Shown here piece by piece: positions 62,885 through 64,000 of a DNA stretch of 64,000 nt (its first letter is position 1; each line of letters opens with the position of its first letter). This DNA is from Leptidea sinapis (taxonomy: Eukaryota > Arthropoda > Insecta > Lepidoptera > Pieridae), in the NCBI RefSeq assembly GCF_905404315.1, contig NC_066297.1, forward strand, positions 372,001-436,000. Direction: 5' to 3'. The position numbers and the translations under genes are program-made. Below the pieces are notes generated by a model. That model saw only the letters and a program-made list of their open reading frames with translations. It did not search any database and had not been told where the DNA came from.

Positions 62885-64000
62885 CCATCTTGGATTTGAA
62901 AAATGATCACCAAATCGTTCTCTGCACCTTCGAGAACCTCAGACACGATATCCATATTGCTGAAATCATAATTTTGTGTGGCGGCCATCTTGGATTTCAA
63001 AAATTATCACAGAATTGTTCTCTGCACCCTCGAGAACCTCGGACACGATATCCATACTGTTGTTATCAAAATTTTGGGCGGCGGCCATCTTGGATTTTAT
63101 AAATGATCCCAAAATCATTCTCTGCACCCTTGAGAATCTCGGACACGATATCAATATTCCTTAAAATATAATTTTGTGCGGCGACCATCTTGGATTTGAA
63201 AAATGATCACCAAATCGTTCTCTGCACCTTCGAGAACCTCAGACACGATATCCATATTGCTGAAATCATAATTTTGTGCGGCGGCCGTCTTAGATTTCAA
63301 AAATGATCACAGAATTGTTCTCTGCACCCTCGAGAACCTGGGACACGGTATCCATATTGCTTTAATCATAATTTTGTGCGGCGGCCATTTTGAATTTGAA
63401 AAATGATCACCAAATTGTTCTCAACACCCTCGAGAACCTCGGGTACGATACCCATAATGTTGTAATCATAATTTTGTGCGATGCCCATCTTCGTTTTCAA
63501 AAATGATCCCAAAATTGTTCTCTGCACCCTCGAGAACCTAGGGTACGATATATATTTGATGAAATCATAATTTTGTGTGGCAGCCATCTTGGATTTCAAA
63601 AATGATCACAGAATTGATCTCTGCACCCTCGAGAACCTCGGACACGATATCCATACTGTTGTCATCAAAATTTTGCGCAGCGGCCATCTTGGATTTTAAA
63701 ATTGATCCCAAAATCATTCTCTGCACACTCGAGAATCTCGGACACGATATCCATTTTGCTGAAATCAAAATTTTGTGCGGCGGCCATCTTGGACTTGTAA
63801 AATGATCACAAAATCGTTCTCTGCACCCTCGAGAACCTCGGGTACGATACCCATAATGTTGTAATCATAATTTTGTGCGATGGCCATCTTCGTTTTCAAA
63901 AATGATCCCAAAATTGTTCTCTGCACCCTCGAGAATCTCGGACACGATATCAATATTGCTGAAAATATAATTTTGTGCGGCGGCCATCTTGGATTTCAAA
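62885..64000 (+). repeat. right-domain satellite to window end
   Basis: Head-to-tail monomers continuing past the window. From about 63180 the sequence follows 40320-41142 at offset 22,858. The array shows no sign of ending at 64000, so its total size is unknown. Confidence 0.88.

Noticed and set aside
1..64000. CRISPR-like array, because of a regular short period
   Set aside because: The whole 100-bp unit is repeated; there are no unique spacers, and the setting is eukaryotic.
1..64000. Inverted satellite segments or telomeric TTAGG arrays
   Set aside because: All monomers read in the same orientation, and no telomere-type tandem was seen.

Overview
This is a eukaryotic, non-coding repeat window. 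About 55.6 kb of the 64 kb is one satellite DNA array. Its head-to-tail monomer is almost exactly 100 bp and always lies in the same orientation, giving roughly 556 monomers. The array is broken by only two insertions: a complete, very young Ty3/gypsy-type LTR retrotransposon (41332-48623) and a 1,070-bp non-autonomous DNA transposon (49009-50078). There are no host protein genes, tRNAs, rRNAs, CRISPR arrays or bacterial signals. The gypsy protein type and AT-rich unique DNA suggest an arthropod, perhaps an insect, with pericentromeric or other heterochromatic DNA. That host call is inference only.

Layout. 1-20550 is a left satellite domain built from large, imperfectly duplicated blocks: 1-1735 is repeated at 17335-19069, 2880-5407 at about 15117-17445, and 5424-7660 at about 18316-20550. 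A 16-bp non-satellite filler at 5408-5423 marks a deletion junction. 20551-41331 is a right-type domain with a different set of monomer variants arranged in higher-order repeats (HORs): local 600-bp units, a 2,592-bp duplication, and 800/1,300-bp units. 41332-48623 is the retrotransposon. 48624-49008 is a 385-bp satellite remnant. 49009-50078 is the DNA element. 50079-64000 is right-type satellite with HOR units of 2,897 and 3,397 bp, plus a 4.35-kb block (58538-62884) that copies 35180-39526 at a constant offset of 23,358 bp.

The retrotransposon has 968/967-bp LTRs (one substitution and one A-run indel apart), TG...CA ends, a 4-bp target duplication (ATCT), a primer binding site, a U-rich leader, gag, and pol (protease, reverse transcriptase, RNase H, integrase). 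It also has a polypurine tract preceded by a hairpin. Gag ends at an A_AAA_AAC heptamer directly abutting its stop codon. Pol is open in the -1 frame from that point, so Gag-Pol is probably made by programmed -1 frameshifting. All catalytic motifs looked for are present, and no env or chromodomain is seen.

Subtracting each insertion plus one target-site copy restores the exact spacing of uninterrupted sister repeats (500 bp for the retrotransposon, 443 bp for the DNA element), which independently confirms both boundaries. The most interesting leads are the satellite itself (HOR nesting, a YY1/Pho-like motif that is intact in some monomer classes and broken in others, and CpG-decay variants at all six CpGs), the frameshift cassette, and the unclassified DNA transposon. 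No protein-based novel system is present.
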